From Streptomyces diastatochromogenes (lineage in GTDB: Bacteria; Actinomycetota; Actinomycetes; Streptomycetales; Streptomycetaceae): a DNA stretch of 64,000 nt. A program made the position numbers and the translations under genes. Below are positions 8,193 through 16,967 of the stretch, piece after piece (position 1 is the stretch's first letter; each line of letters begins with the position of its first letter). The stretch lies in assembly GCF_002242805.1 (NCBI RefSeq), contig NZ_MCGQ01000034.1, forward strand, positions 225,093-289,092. The letters are read 5' to 3'. Below the pieces are notes generated by a model. It did no database searches. It was given only the letters and a program-made list of their open reading frames with translations, and was not told the DNA's origin.

Positions 8193-8768
8193 TTAATGAT
8201 CCTTGTGCGTGCCGCGCGCGCGTGCGGCACGCCACTCGGGGGCGAGGACCGACCAGATCTCGATGTCGTGCCGGACGCCCTGGTGAGGGTGGCTCTCCCG
8301 GAGCACACCGTCCCGGGTCATCCCCAGCCGCCGGGCGACGTTGATGCTCGGCAGGTTGCCGGACGCCGCGTGCCACTCCACCCGGTGGATGCCCCGCTCC
8401 TCGATCGCCCAGTCGACGAGCACCCGCATCGCGCGGGTGATCAGTCCGCGTCCCGTCGCGGCGGGCTCCAGCCAGCAGCCGACCTCGCAGTTGCCCTGCC
8501 CGGCGTCGAAGTTCAGCGTCAGCACCCCGCCCACGAGCTTCCCGTCCAGCCAGATGCCGTGGTACGAGGCGGTGTCGGCGGCGCGCATGTCGGCGTATCG
8601 CCGCAGCGTGTCCCGCGCGGAGGCCACGTCGGTGGCCTGCGAACCGAAGGGGATGAACTGCCCGATGAACTCCCTGCCCCGGTCCAGGTGCGCGAGGAAC
8701 TCCTCGGCGTGCCAGACCTCCAGGGGCCGCAGTTCGGCACCGTCGTCACCCAGGGATATCGCGTACAT
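8193..8768 (-). CDS. GNAT-family N-acetyltransferase (RimJ/RimL-like)
   Basis: A 191-residue acetyltransferase of the RimJ/RimL branch, which acetylates protein N termini or small amines using acetyl-CoA. Typical features are the RPLEVWHAEEF opening, the beta4 strand VGGVLTLNFD, the acetyl-CoA loop ATGRGLITRAM and the late HRVEWHAASGNLPSINVARRLGM pattern, shared with ribosomal-protein acetyltransferases. ATG 8768 lies inside the 3' end of the MMPL gene (23-nt overlap), so the two are very likely translationally coupled. Substrate unknown. Confidence 0.85.
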   Translation of the reverse strand: MYAISLGDDGAELRPLEVWHAEEFLAHLDRGREFIGQFIPFGSQATDVASARDTLRRYADMRAADTASYHGIWLDGKLVGGVLTLNFDAGQGNCEVGCWLEPAATGRGLITRAMRVLVDWAIEERGIHRVEWHAASGNLPSINVARRLGMTRDGVLRESHPHQGVRHDIEIWSVLAPEWRAARARGTHKDH

Positions 8769-11031
8769 CGCGCTGCTGCTCCTCCCGCAGTTCCTCCACC
8801 GGCATCCTGCTGAGCCTCTCATGGGCGGCACGGCACTCGGGCGGCTCGATGCTGATGCGCGGCAGCCGGCGCTCCAGCCAGGCGGGCAGCCACCAGTTGG
8901 CGGCGCCGAGCAGGTGCATCAGGGCGGGCACGAGCAGGGTGCGCAGGACGAAGGCGTCGAGCGCGACGGCGGAGGCGAGCGCGATGCCGAACATGGCGAT
9001 CACCCGGTCGCCGCTGAGCACGAAGGCGAGGAAGACCGAGATCATGATGACCGCGGCGGAGTTGATCACCCGGCTGGTCTCGGCGAGTCCGACGCGCACC
9101 GCCCGCCGGTTGTCGCCGGTCTCCAGCCACTCCTCGTACATCCGGCTGACCAGGAAGACCTGGTAGTCCATGGAGAGCCCGAACAGCACCGAGACCATGA
9201 TCACGGGCAGGAACGGCTCGATGGGGCCCGCCCGGCCGAGGCCGAGCAGTTCGCTGCCCCAGCCCCACTGGAAGACGGCGACGACGATGCCGAAGGCGGC
9301 GGCCACGGCGGCGATGTTCATCGCGGCGGCCTTCAGCGGGATGCCGAGCGAGCGGAAGGCGACCAGCAGCAGGAGACAGCCGAGCCCGATGACCACGCCG
9401 ACGAACAGCGGCAGCTTGCCGACGATCACATCCGCGAAGTCGTCGTAGCTCGCCGTCACTCCGCCGACGTGCACGTCGAGGGAGGTGCCGGTCTCCGCGC
9501 GCGGGAGCACCTCGGTGCGCAGCCGGTCGACGAGGTCGCTGGTGCGCTGCGACTGGGGTGCGGAGTCGGGGACGACCGTGAGGTAGGCGGTGTCGCCGCC
9601 GGAGTCGTAGGTCACCGGGGTGACCGAGGCGACGCCCCGGGTGGCGCGCAGGGTGGCGTCGAGGCCGTCCAAGGCGAGCTTGTCGTCGCCGCCGTCCACG
9701 CGCGTCACCAGCGTCAGCGGGCCGTTCACGCCGGGGCCGAAGCCCTGGGCGAGGAGGTCGTAGGCCTGTCGTGTGGTGGACGAGCGGGGGTCGTTGCCCT
9801 GGTCGGAGGTGCCGAGGTGGAGGGAGAGCGTGGGCAGCGCGAGCAGGGCGATGACCGCGACGGCGAGGGAGCCCAGCAGCTTGGGACGGCGTTCCACGAA
9901 CGCGGACCAGCGGGCGGCGAGACCGGTGGGCAGCTCCGGCTGCGGCCCGCGCCCGGCGAGCCGGCGCCGCTCGCGGCGGCTCAGCGCGCGCGGTCCGATG
10001 TACGACAGCAGGGCGGGCAGCAGGGTGACGGAGGCCGCGACGGTCAGGACGACCGTCAACGACGCGGCGACGGCCACCCCGTTGAGGAAGCCCAGGCGCA
10101 GTATCAGCATGCCCAGCAGGGCGATGCACACGGTCGCACCCGCGAACACGACCGCGCGTCCGGTGGTGGCGACGGCATGGGTGGCGGCCTCGGTGACGCT
10201 CAGGCCTCGTTTCAGACCGCGCCGGTGCCGGGTCACTATGAAGAGCGCGTAGTCGATGCCGACGCCGAGCCCGATCAGCATGCCGAGCATGGGCGCGAAG
10301 TCGGCGACGGTCATGGCGTGCCCGAGCAGCCCGATGCCGGCGTACGCCGTGCCCACGCCGATCAGCGCGGTGGCGATCGGCAGCAGCGAGGCGGCGAGCG
10401 AGCCGAAGGCGAGGAACAGCACGACGGCGGCGACGACCACGCCGACCACCTCGGCCGTGTGCCCGCGCGCGGACTCGGTGAGCCCGATGGCGCTGCCGCC
10501 CAGCTCCACCCGCAGCCCGTCCCGTTCGGCGGCCCTCGCGGTGCGTACGACGGCCTCGGCCTGGGACTTCTTGATGTGCTCGGCCGGCTGGGCGAAGGTG
10601 ACGGTGGCGTAGGCGGTGTGGCCGTCGGCGCTGATCCGGTGGGCGCCCCGACGGCCGTACGGGCCGGACACGGAGGCCACTCCCGGCAGGTCGGCGATCC
10701 GCTTCAGGGTGCGGGTCATGGTCCGCCGCACGCCGTGCGCGCGGACGGTGCCGTCGGTGGTGTGCCAGACGACGGTGTCGCTGTCGCCGCCCAGGCCCGG
10801 GAAACCCTCCTCGAGCAGCTGGGTCGCGCGTCCTGACTCGGTGCCGGGGACCTCGTAGTCGTTCGAGTACGCCGAACCGGCAACGGCGGCGGCCGCACTG
10901 ACCCCGCCACAGGCGAGGAGCCACAGCAGGACGACGATCAGGCGGTGCCGGACACACCACCGTGCGAGGGCTGCCAAGGACGTGCTCCCAGGGGACGATT
11001 TGTGGATCTTTGGCCGGGAACCATCGTCCAT
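8746..11031 (-). CDS. MMPL/RND-family membrane transporter
   Basis: A 761-residue export protein of the MMPL (RND superfamily) type. A first membrane helix (HRLIVVLLWLLACGGVSAA) precedes a large external loop, then a bundle of helices. A second copy of this arrangement follows, about 12 helices in all. The two characteristic GxxxDY motifs are present (GLGVGIDYALFIVTRHRR and FGLSMDYQVFLVSRMYEEW); these carry the proton-relay Asp-Tyr pairs. Actinobacterial members export lipids, pigments or drugs. ATG 11031 has only a weak ribosome site, so the start could be slightly different. It precedes and overlaps the GNAT gene. Confidence 0.9.
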   Translation of the reverse strand: MDDGSRPKIHKSSPGSTSLAALARWCVRHRLIVVLLWLLACGGVSAAAAVAGSAYSNDYEVPGTESGRATQLLEEGFPGLGGDSDTVVWHTTDGTVRAHGVRRTMTRTLKRIADLPGVASVSGPYGRRGAHRISADGHTAYATVTFAQPAEHIKKSQAEAVVRTARAAERDGLRVELGGSAIGLTESARGHTAEVVGVVVAAVVLFLAFGSLAASLLPIATALIGVGTAYAGIGLLGHAMTVADFAPMLGMLIGLGVGIDYALFIVTRHRRGLKRGLSVTEAATHAVATTGRAVVFAGATVCIALLGMLILRLGFLNGVAVAASLTVVLTVAASVTLLPALLSYIGPRALSRRERRRLAGRGPQPELPTGLAARWSAFVERRPKLLGSLAVAVIALLALPTLSLHLGTSDQGNDPRSSTTRQAYDLLAQGFGPGVNGPLTLVTRVDGGDDKLALDGLDATLRATRGVASVTPVTYDSGGDTAYLTVVPDSAPQSQRTSDLVDRLRTEVLPRAETGTSLDVHVGGVTASYDDFADVIVGKLPLFVGVVIGLGCLLLLVAFRSLGIPLKAAAMNIAAVAAAFGIVVAVFQWGWGSELLGLGRAGPIEPFLPVIMVSVLFGLSMDYQVFLVSRMYEEWLETGDNRRAVRVGLAETSRVINSAAVIMISVFLAFVLSGDRVIAMFGIALASAVALDAFVLRTLLVPALMHLLGAANWWLPAWLERRLPRISIEPPECRAAHERLSRMPVEELREEQQRDVRDIPG

Positions 11032-11200
11032 GAACTGAACAGCCCGCAAAGAACATATGAGCAACGGGGGCCACTCTTGCAGGCGAAAGTGATCGTTTGC
11101 CGCGTTCGTGGGCTTATTCACAGGAGTGGGAGGGACGTCACAGGACAATCAGGTGAACTCTGTCGTCCCTGCGGGTACTTTAGGACGCTTTCGCGCCGCC

Positions 11201-11539
11201 TCAGTCGAACTGGTCGCCGAGCGCCATGACCATCGTCCCCACGATCAGCAGCCACAGCGCGCGGCGGGTACGGCCACGAGAGCCGAGGACGGCGGCGAGG
11301 GCGCAGACGGCGGCGCCGAGGGCGTAGGCGGCGGGTACGAGGGCCGGGGCGGAGCCGGTGAGCCGCAGCAGCGCGGCGGCCAGCCCGGCCAGACACAGCA
11401 ACGACCCGGTGCCGGAGGCGATCCAGCGGGCCCGGCGGGCGTCCGAGACCTCGTCCGCCGGCTCCTCCGCCTCGGTTATGACGGGCTCGGTGTCGGAATC
11501 GGCGTCGGAAGCGGCGTCGGAAGCGGTGCGTCCACTCAT
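11201..11539 (-). CDS. Small membrane protein, unknown
   Basis: A 112-residue protein with an acidic Asp/Ser/Glu-rich N terminus (about 40 residues) followed by three hydrophobic segments: SLLCLAGLAAALLRL, LVPAAYALGAAVCALAAVL and ALWLLIVGTMVMAL. The ATG at 11539 (MSGRTASDAAS) suits the composition better than the upstream extension. It lies beyond the GatB terminator and so is probably transcribed separately. No known family recognised. Confidence 0.7.
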   Translation of the reverse strand: MSGRTASDAASDADSDTEPVITEAEEPADEVSDARRARWIASGTGSLLCLAGLAAALLRLTGSAPALVPAAYALGAAVCALAAVLGSRGRTRRALWLLIVGTMVMALGDQFD

Positions 11540-11598
11540 GGCGGGCGAGCGTAGCGCGTCCGGCTGGGAAACCTGATGCGGGGCGGTAGGCACATGAC

Positions 11599-11632
11599 TG
11601 GGGGGACACACCGGATCCGGTGTGTCCCCCCA
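11599..11632 (-). terminator. gatB: 34-bp perfect palindrome terminating the gatCAB operon
   Basis: The DNA is a perfect 34-bp palindrome centred on GGATCC, starting TGGGGGGACACACC. It lies 15 bp beyond the gatB stop in the direction of transcription. The transcript would form a 15-bp or longer GC-rich hairpin with almost no loop. There is no U-tract, as is usual for Streptomyces terminators. Confidence 0.8.
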
Positions 11633-11647
11633 GGGAGTTCACGAACG

Positions 11648-13162
11648 TCAGCCCTCGCTGACGCCCAGCTTCTCCAGGATCAGTTCCTTGACGCGGGCCG
11701 CGTCGGCCTGACCCCGGGTCGCCTTCATGACGGCGCCGACCAGGGCACCGGCCGCGGCCACCTTGCCACCGCGGATCTTGTCCGCGATGCCCGGGTTGCC
11801 GGCGATGGCCTCGTCGACGGCCGTACCCAGCGCCGAGTCGTCGGAGACGACCTTCAGGCCGCGCTTCTCGACGACCTCGTCGGGGGTGCCCTCGCCCGCG
11901 AGGACGCCCTCGATGACCTGGCGGGCCAGCTTGTCGTTCAGGTCACCGGAGCTGACCAGCTCGGTGACCCGGGCGACCTGCGCCGGCGTGATCGCCAGCT
12001 CGTCCAGCGACGTGCCCGACTCGTTGGCGCTGCGCGCCAGTTCGCCCATCCACCACTTGCGGGCGGAGGCCGCGTCGGCACCGGCGTCGATCGTGGCGAC
12101 GATCGGGTCCAGCGCACCGGCGTTGAGGATCGCCTGCATGTCGGTGGCCGAGATGCCCCACTCCGCGAGCAGACGGGAGCGGCGGGCCAGCGGCATCTCC
12201 GGCAGCGCGGCGCGGATCTCCTCGACCCACGCGCGCGAGGGCGCCACCGGGACGAGGTCGGGCTCCGGGAAGTACCGGTAGTCCTCGGCCTCCTCCTTCA
12301 CGCGGCCCGAGGTCGTCGACCCGGTGTCCTCGTGGAAGTGGCGGGTCTCCTGGACGATCGTGCCGCCGGACGAGAGGACGGCCGCGTGCCGCATGATCTC
12401 GAAGCGGGCCGCACGCTCCACGGAGCGCAGCGAGTTGACGTTCTTGGTCTCGCTCCGCGTGCCGAACTTCTCGCTGCCCTTGGGCATCAGCGACAGGTTG
12501 ACGTCGCAGCGCATCTGGCCCATCTCCATGCGGGCCTCGGAGACGCCGAGGGCACGGATCACCTCGCGCAGCTCACGGACGTACGCCTTCGCCACCTCGG
12601 GGGCACGGTCGCCCGCGCCGACGATCGGCTTGGTGACGATCTCGATGAGCGGGATGCCCGCGCGGTTGTAGTCGAGGAGGGAGTGCTGCGCGCCGTGGAT
12701 ACGGCCCGTGGCACCGCCGACGTGCGTCGACTTGCCGGTGTCCTCCTCCATGTGGGCGCGCTCGATCTCCACGCGGAAGGTCTCGCCGTCCTCCAGCTGC
12801 ACGTCGAGGTAGCCGTTGAAGGCGATCGGCTCGTCGTACTGGGAGGTCTGGAAGTTCTTCGGCATGTCCGGATAGAAGTAGTTCTTCCGGGCGAAGCGGC
12901 ACCACTCGGCGATCTCGCAGTGCAGCGCGAGACCGATCTTGATCGCGGACTCGACGCCGGTCGCGTTGACGACCGGGAGCGCGCCGGGCAGGCCGAGGCA
13001 GGTCGGGCAGGTCTGCGAGTTGGGCTCGGCGCCCAGCTCGGTCGAACAGCCGCAGAACATCTTGGTCTTGGTGCCGAGTTCGACATGGACCTCAAGGCCC
13101 ATGACGGGGTCGTACGACGCCAGCGCGTCCTCGTACGACACCAGGTCGGTCGTGGTGGTCAC
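11648..13162 (-). CDS. gatB: Aspartyl/glutamyl-tRNA(Asn/Gln) amidotransferase subunit B
   Basis: GatB activates mischarged Glu-tRNA(Gln) (or Asp-tRNA(Asn)) by phosphorylation with ATP and amidates it with ammonia channelled from GatA. At 504 residues it has family length. The N-terminal cradle begins DPVMGLEVHVELGTKTKMFCGC and shows zinc-site cysteines, with CPTCLGLPGALP following. The C-terminal 150 residues or so form the helical/YqeY-like tRNA-binding tail, ending KELILEKLGVSEG. It is the last gene of the gatC-gatA-(79-aa protein)-gatB set and is followed by a strong hairpin. Confidence 0.97.
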   Translation of the reverse strand: MTTTTDLVSYEDALASYDPVMGLEVHVELGTKTKMFCGCSTELGAEPNSQTCPTCLGLPGALPVVNATGVESAIKIGLALHCEIAEWCRFARKNYFYPDMPKNFQTSQYDEPIAFNGYLDVQLEDGETFRVEIERAHMEEDTGKSTHVGGATGRIHGAQHSLLDYNRAGIPLIEIVTKPIVGAGDRAPEVAKAYVRELREVIRALGVSEARMEMGQMRCDVNLSLMPKGSEKFGTRSETKNVNSLRSVERAARFEIMRHAAVLSSGGTIVQETRHFHEDTGSTTSGRVKEEAEDYRYFPEPDLVPVAPSRAWVEEIRAALPEMPLARRSRLLAEWGISATDMQAILNAGALDPIVATIDAGADAASARKWWMGELARSANESGTSLDELAITPAQVARVTELVSSGDLNDKLARQVIEGVLAGEGTPDEVVEKRGLKVVSDDSALGTAVDEAIAGNPGIADKIRGGKVAAAGALVGAVMKATRGQADAARVKELILEKLGVSEG

Positions 13163-13178
13163 GGTGAAAACTTCCCTC

Positions 13179-13414
13179 TCAGCCCAGCAGGACGTCGTCG
13201 TCGCCCAGCCGCTTCAGCTCGCGGTAGAGGATGGCGAGGCCGGTGACGATCGCGACGGCGGACACGGTGGCGTCGATGAGCCGCAGTGTGTCGTGCTCGG
13301 CGCGCGCCTTCTTGATCTGCTTGGCCACACCGAACGCGCCGAACGCGGTCCCGGCCATCGACAGGTACGTGCCGGACTTCGACTTCTTGAAGCCCTTGGC
13401 CTTGTTCAGTGCAC

Positions 13415-13418
<4 letters not shown>
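13179..13418 (-). CDS. Small membrane protein encoded between gatA and gatB
   Basis: A 79-residue protein with a basic N terminus (VSALNKAKGFKKSKSGTYLS), a short hydrophobic stretch (MAGTAFGAFGVAKQI) and a clear membrane segment (LIDATVSAVAIVTGLAILY), ending in acidic residues. The GTG at 13418 overlaps the gatA stop by four bases (GTGA), which implies translational coupling. Its stop is 16 bp from gatB. Its position inside the tRNA amidotransferase operon is conserved in Streptomyces as I remember it, but its role is unknown. Confidence 0.8.
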
Positions 13419-14908
<1,490 letters not shown>

Positions 14909-14912
14909 GGGA

Positions 14913-15209
14913 TCAGTCCTCCCCCAGGATCTGCGGCACCTTGAAACGCTGCTGCTCCTGGGCCGGGGCGCCGGAGAGCGCCTGCTCGGGGGTGAGCGAC
15001 GGACGGACCTCGTCCGCCCGCATGACGTTCGTCAGCGGGAGCGGGTGAGAGGTCGGCGGTACGTCTTGGTCGGCGACCTCGCTGACGCGGGCGACCGCGC
15101 CGATGATGTCGTCGAGCTGGCCTGCGAAGTGGTCGAGTTCTTCGGGCTTCAGCTCCAGACGCGCCAGCCGGGCGAGGTGGGCGACCTCCTCGCGCGTGAT
15201 GCCAGGCAT
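14913..15209 (-). CDS. gatC: Aspartyl/glutamyl-tRNA(Asn/Gln) amidotransferase subunit C
   Basis: GatC is the small subunit that wraps around GatA and stabilises the GatCAB complex. At 98 residues it is the usual size, beginning MPGITREEVAHLARLARLEL with the typical helical N terminus. The stretch DVPPTSHPLPLTNVMRADEV and the C-terminal FKVPQILGED are family hallmarks. It is the first gene of the operon, with a ribosome site AGAGGATC ahead of ATG 15209. The 100 bp upstream should hold the operon promoter, but I cannot assign it. Confidence 0.96.
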   Translation of the reverse strand: MPGITREEVAHLARLARLELKPEELDHFAGQLDDIIGAVARVSEVADQDVPPTSHPLPLTNVMRADEVRPSLTPEQALSGAPAQEQQRFKVPQILGED

Positions 15210-15309
15210 GCAGCGATCCTCTGGGGTGAGTGTGTGTGGTTTGGGGCCAATCCTATGGGGCGGGGCCCCGTGCCCGTGAAACGGTTTGCCGGGGCCTCGT
15301 CCGACGAGG

Positions 15310-15801
15310 TCAGCGGCGCCCCTCCCAGGCCACGCTCTGGAGGTAGTGGTTGTCGTACAGCTCCTGGGCTTCGAGGAGGCTTTCCAGGGTCGCCTCGCCG
15401 AGGCGCAGGCGCTGGAGGTGGCGGAAGTACTCGAAGCGCTCCACGCCCGGGGTGATCACGATCAGGATGTCCGCGGTGCTGCCCGGCACGGCGGCGAAGG
15501 CGTGCGGCTTGCCGGGCGGCACGATGACCAGGTCGCCGCGCTCGGCGGTGACGATGTCGTCGCCGGAGAGCAGCTCGGCGGCGCCGTCGAGCAGGTAGAA
15601 CATCTCGGCGGAGTTGTGGTGCAGGTGCGGCCTGGCGCCGTCGGCCCCCTCGCCGAGGGTGACGCGCACGGTGGACAGCGCACCGCCGCTGGCGCTGCTG
15701 TCGGCCAGCAGCTTGACCCCGACCGGGGCACCGCCGACCACCTCGGCCTCGGCGTCCCGCACGATCACGGACTCATCGAACTTCGGTACGAACAACGACA
15801 T
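15310..15801 (-). CDS. Cupin-domain protein
   Basis: A 163-residue single-domain cupin. Motif 1 (PHLHHNSAEMFYLLDG) supplies two His and a Glu as metal ligands and motif 2 (PPGKPHAFAA) supplies the third His, so a metal site is probable. The C-terminal region is helical (RLRLGEATLESLLEAQELYD). Cupins of this shape include dioxygenases, isomerases and small-molecule sensors, and the actual activity cannot be inferred. It is transcribed in the same direction as the DUF4267 gene 36 bp upstream, so they may form a TetR-controlled pair. Confidence 0.82.
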   Translation of the reverse strand: MSLFVPKFDESVIVRDAEAEVVGGAPVGVKLLADSSASGGALSTVRVTLGEGADGARPHLHHNSAEMFYLLDGAAELLSGDDIVTAERGDLVIVPPGKPHAFAAVPGSTADILIVITPGVERFEYFRHLQRLRLGEATLESLLEAQELYDNHYLQSVAWEGRR

Positions 15802-15837
15802 TTCCGAACCCCCTGTTGATGACGTGGACGTACGCCC

Positions 15838-16209
15838 TCAGACCGCGAAGAGCAGTCCGGCACTGATCAGCACAACGACCGCGGTGGCGAAGTGGATCCC
15901 GAAGGCGACGGCCTTCGGACCGCCGTTGCGCAGGACTATCAGCGTGTCGCCGAGCGGGACAAGGGCCACGCAGACCATGAACCAGGCCTCGGCCTGCGCG
16001 CCGACGAAGGCCAGCAGGGCCAGACCCACCAGGCCGAAGGTGCCGTCCCGGAGGCCCTTGATCGAGAGATAGGCGCCGGCGTCTCCGTCCGGCCGGGCGG
16101 GGACGCCGTAGCCGGCCGCGGCGGAGGCGGGCTGGAACAGGAACCGGTACCCGAGGAACACGCAGAACAGGTCGAGTACGACGGCCAGGGTGTACGCGGT
16201 GACGGTCAT
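15838..16209 (-). CDS. DUF4267-like small membrane protein
   Basis: A 123-residue integral membrane protein with four hydrophobic segments: LAVVLDLFCVFLGYRFLF, GLVGLALLAFVGAQAEAWFM, VCVALVPLGDTLIVL and FGIHFATAVVVLISAGLLF. The order with GYGVPA..D..AYLSIKGLRD resembles the DUF4267 family, which is often found next to TetR regulators. ATG 16209 fits the shared promoter gap, and an upstream extension into the TetR gene is rejected. Two CTAGC-N3-GCTAG sites between it and the divergent TetR gene suggest repression by that regulator. Confidence 0.82.
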   Translation of the reverse strand: MTVTAYTLAVVLDLFCVFLGYRFLFQPASAAAGYGVPARPDGDAGAYLSIKGLRDGTFGLVGLALLAFVGAQAEAWFMVCVALVPLGDTLIVLRNGGPKAVAFGIHFATAVVVLISAGLLFAV

Positions 16210-16222
16210 GTCTCTTCTCCTC

Positions 16223-16236
16223 GCTAGCAGCGCTAG
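16223..16236. promoter_or_regulatory. TetR operator copy 1 (CTAGC-N3-GCTAG)
   Basis: Perfect 5-bp inverted arms CTAGC and GCTAG around AGC, flanked by G on the left. It lies 14 bp from the DUF4267 start codon. An identical arm pair recurs at 16273-16286 with centre-to-centre spacing of exactly 50 bp. Binding of the adjacent TetR protein is inferred from position and symmetry. Confidence 0.7.
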
Positions 16237-16272
16237 GAACAAGAGCGAAGCTATCAGAGCGTCGACAGAAAG

Positions 16273-16286
16273 GCTAGCGATGCTAG
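16273..16286. promoter_or_regulatory. TetR operator copy 2 (CTAGC-N3-GCTAG)
   Basis: Second copy of the operator, with spacer GAT. It ends 10 bp before the tetR ATG at 16297 and so should allow autoregulation. The two copies share GCTAGC and GCTAG exactly and differ only in the central bases. Confidence 0.7.
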
Positions 16287-16296
16287 AATCACGGTC

Positions 16297-16875
16297 ATGA
16301 CGATCCAGACGCGCCGGGAGCGCGAACGAGCGGAACGCGAGCGGCTGATCGTGACGGCCGCGCGGGAACTGGCGGAGGCGGAGGGCTGGGACGCGGTGAC
16401 CACACGCCGGCTGGCCGCCGAGATCGAGTACAGCCAGCCGGTCCTCTACAGCCACTTCAAGGGCAAGGACGCGATCATGGCGGCGGTCGCGGTGCAGGGC
16501 TGCGCGGACCTGGCGGCGGAGCTGGGGGCCGCGCGCGCGAAGGCGCGGGGCGTGCGGGAGTCACTGGCGGCGGTGGCGGAGACGTACACGTCCTTCGCGC
16601 AGCGCCGGCCGGCCCTCTACGACGCGATGTTCACCCACCTGGTGGACCTGCCGTTCGCCACGCCCGAGGCCCCGGCCCCCCTGCGCGAGGCCTTCGGCGA
16701 GCTGCTCCACGCGGTCGAGCCGATCGCAGCCGAGGGCGACGACCCCGGCCTCCTCACGGAGACGTTCTGGGCGGGGCTGCACGGCCTGGTGACGCTGATG
16801 CGCAGCGGACGACTGCCGGCGGAGGCGCACGAGCGGCGGCTGGCGCTGCTGATCGGCCACTTCGCGGGCAGCTGA
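16297..16875 (+). CDS. TetR-family transcriptional regulator
   Basis: A 192-residue repressor. The N-terminal helix-turn-helix is clear: RLIVTAARELAEAEGWDAVT, then RRLAAEIEYSQPVLYSHFKGKDAI, with the YSHF signature of the recognition helix end. The C-terminal ligand domain (SFAQRRPALYDAMFTHLVDL onward) resembles the TetR_C/WHG group. It is divergent from the DUF4267 gene, with two identical operators in the 87-bp gap, one close to each start codon. The inducer is unknown. Confidence 0.92.
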   Translation: MTIQTRRERERAERERLIVTAARELAEAEGWDAVTTRRLAAEIEYSQPVLYSHFKGKDAIMAAVAVQGCADLAAELGAARAKARGVRESLAAVAETYTSFAQRRPALYDAMFTHLVDLPFATPEAPAPLREAFGELLHAVEPIAAEGDDPGLLTETFWAGLHGLVTLMRSGRLPAEAHERRLALLIGHFAGS

Positions 16876-16967
16876 AGGCAACTGAACAGCCGCAGCCGCC
16901 GACGGCGATCAGCCCCCACAGGAAAGGGCACCCCTCCAGCCAGGTAGGACGGGCGGGGCAGGAAAAG

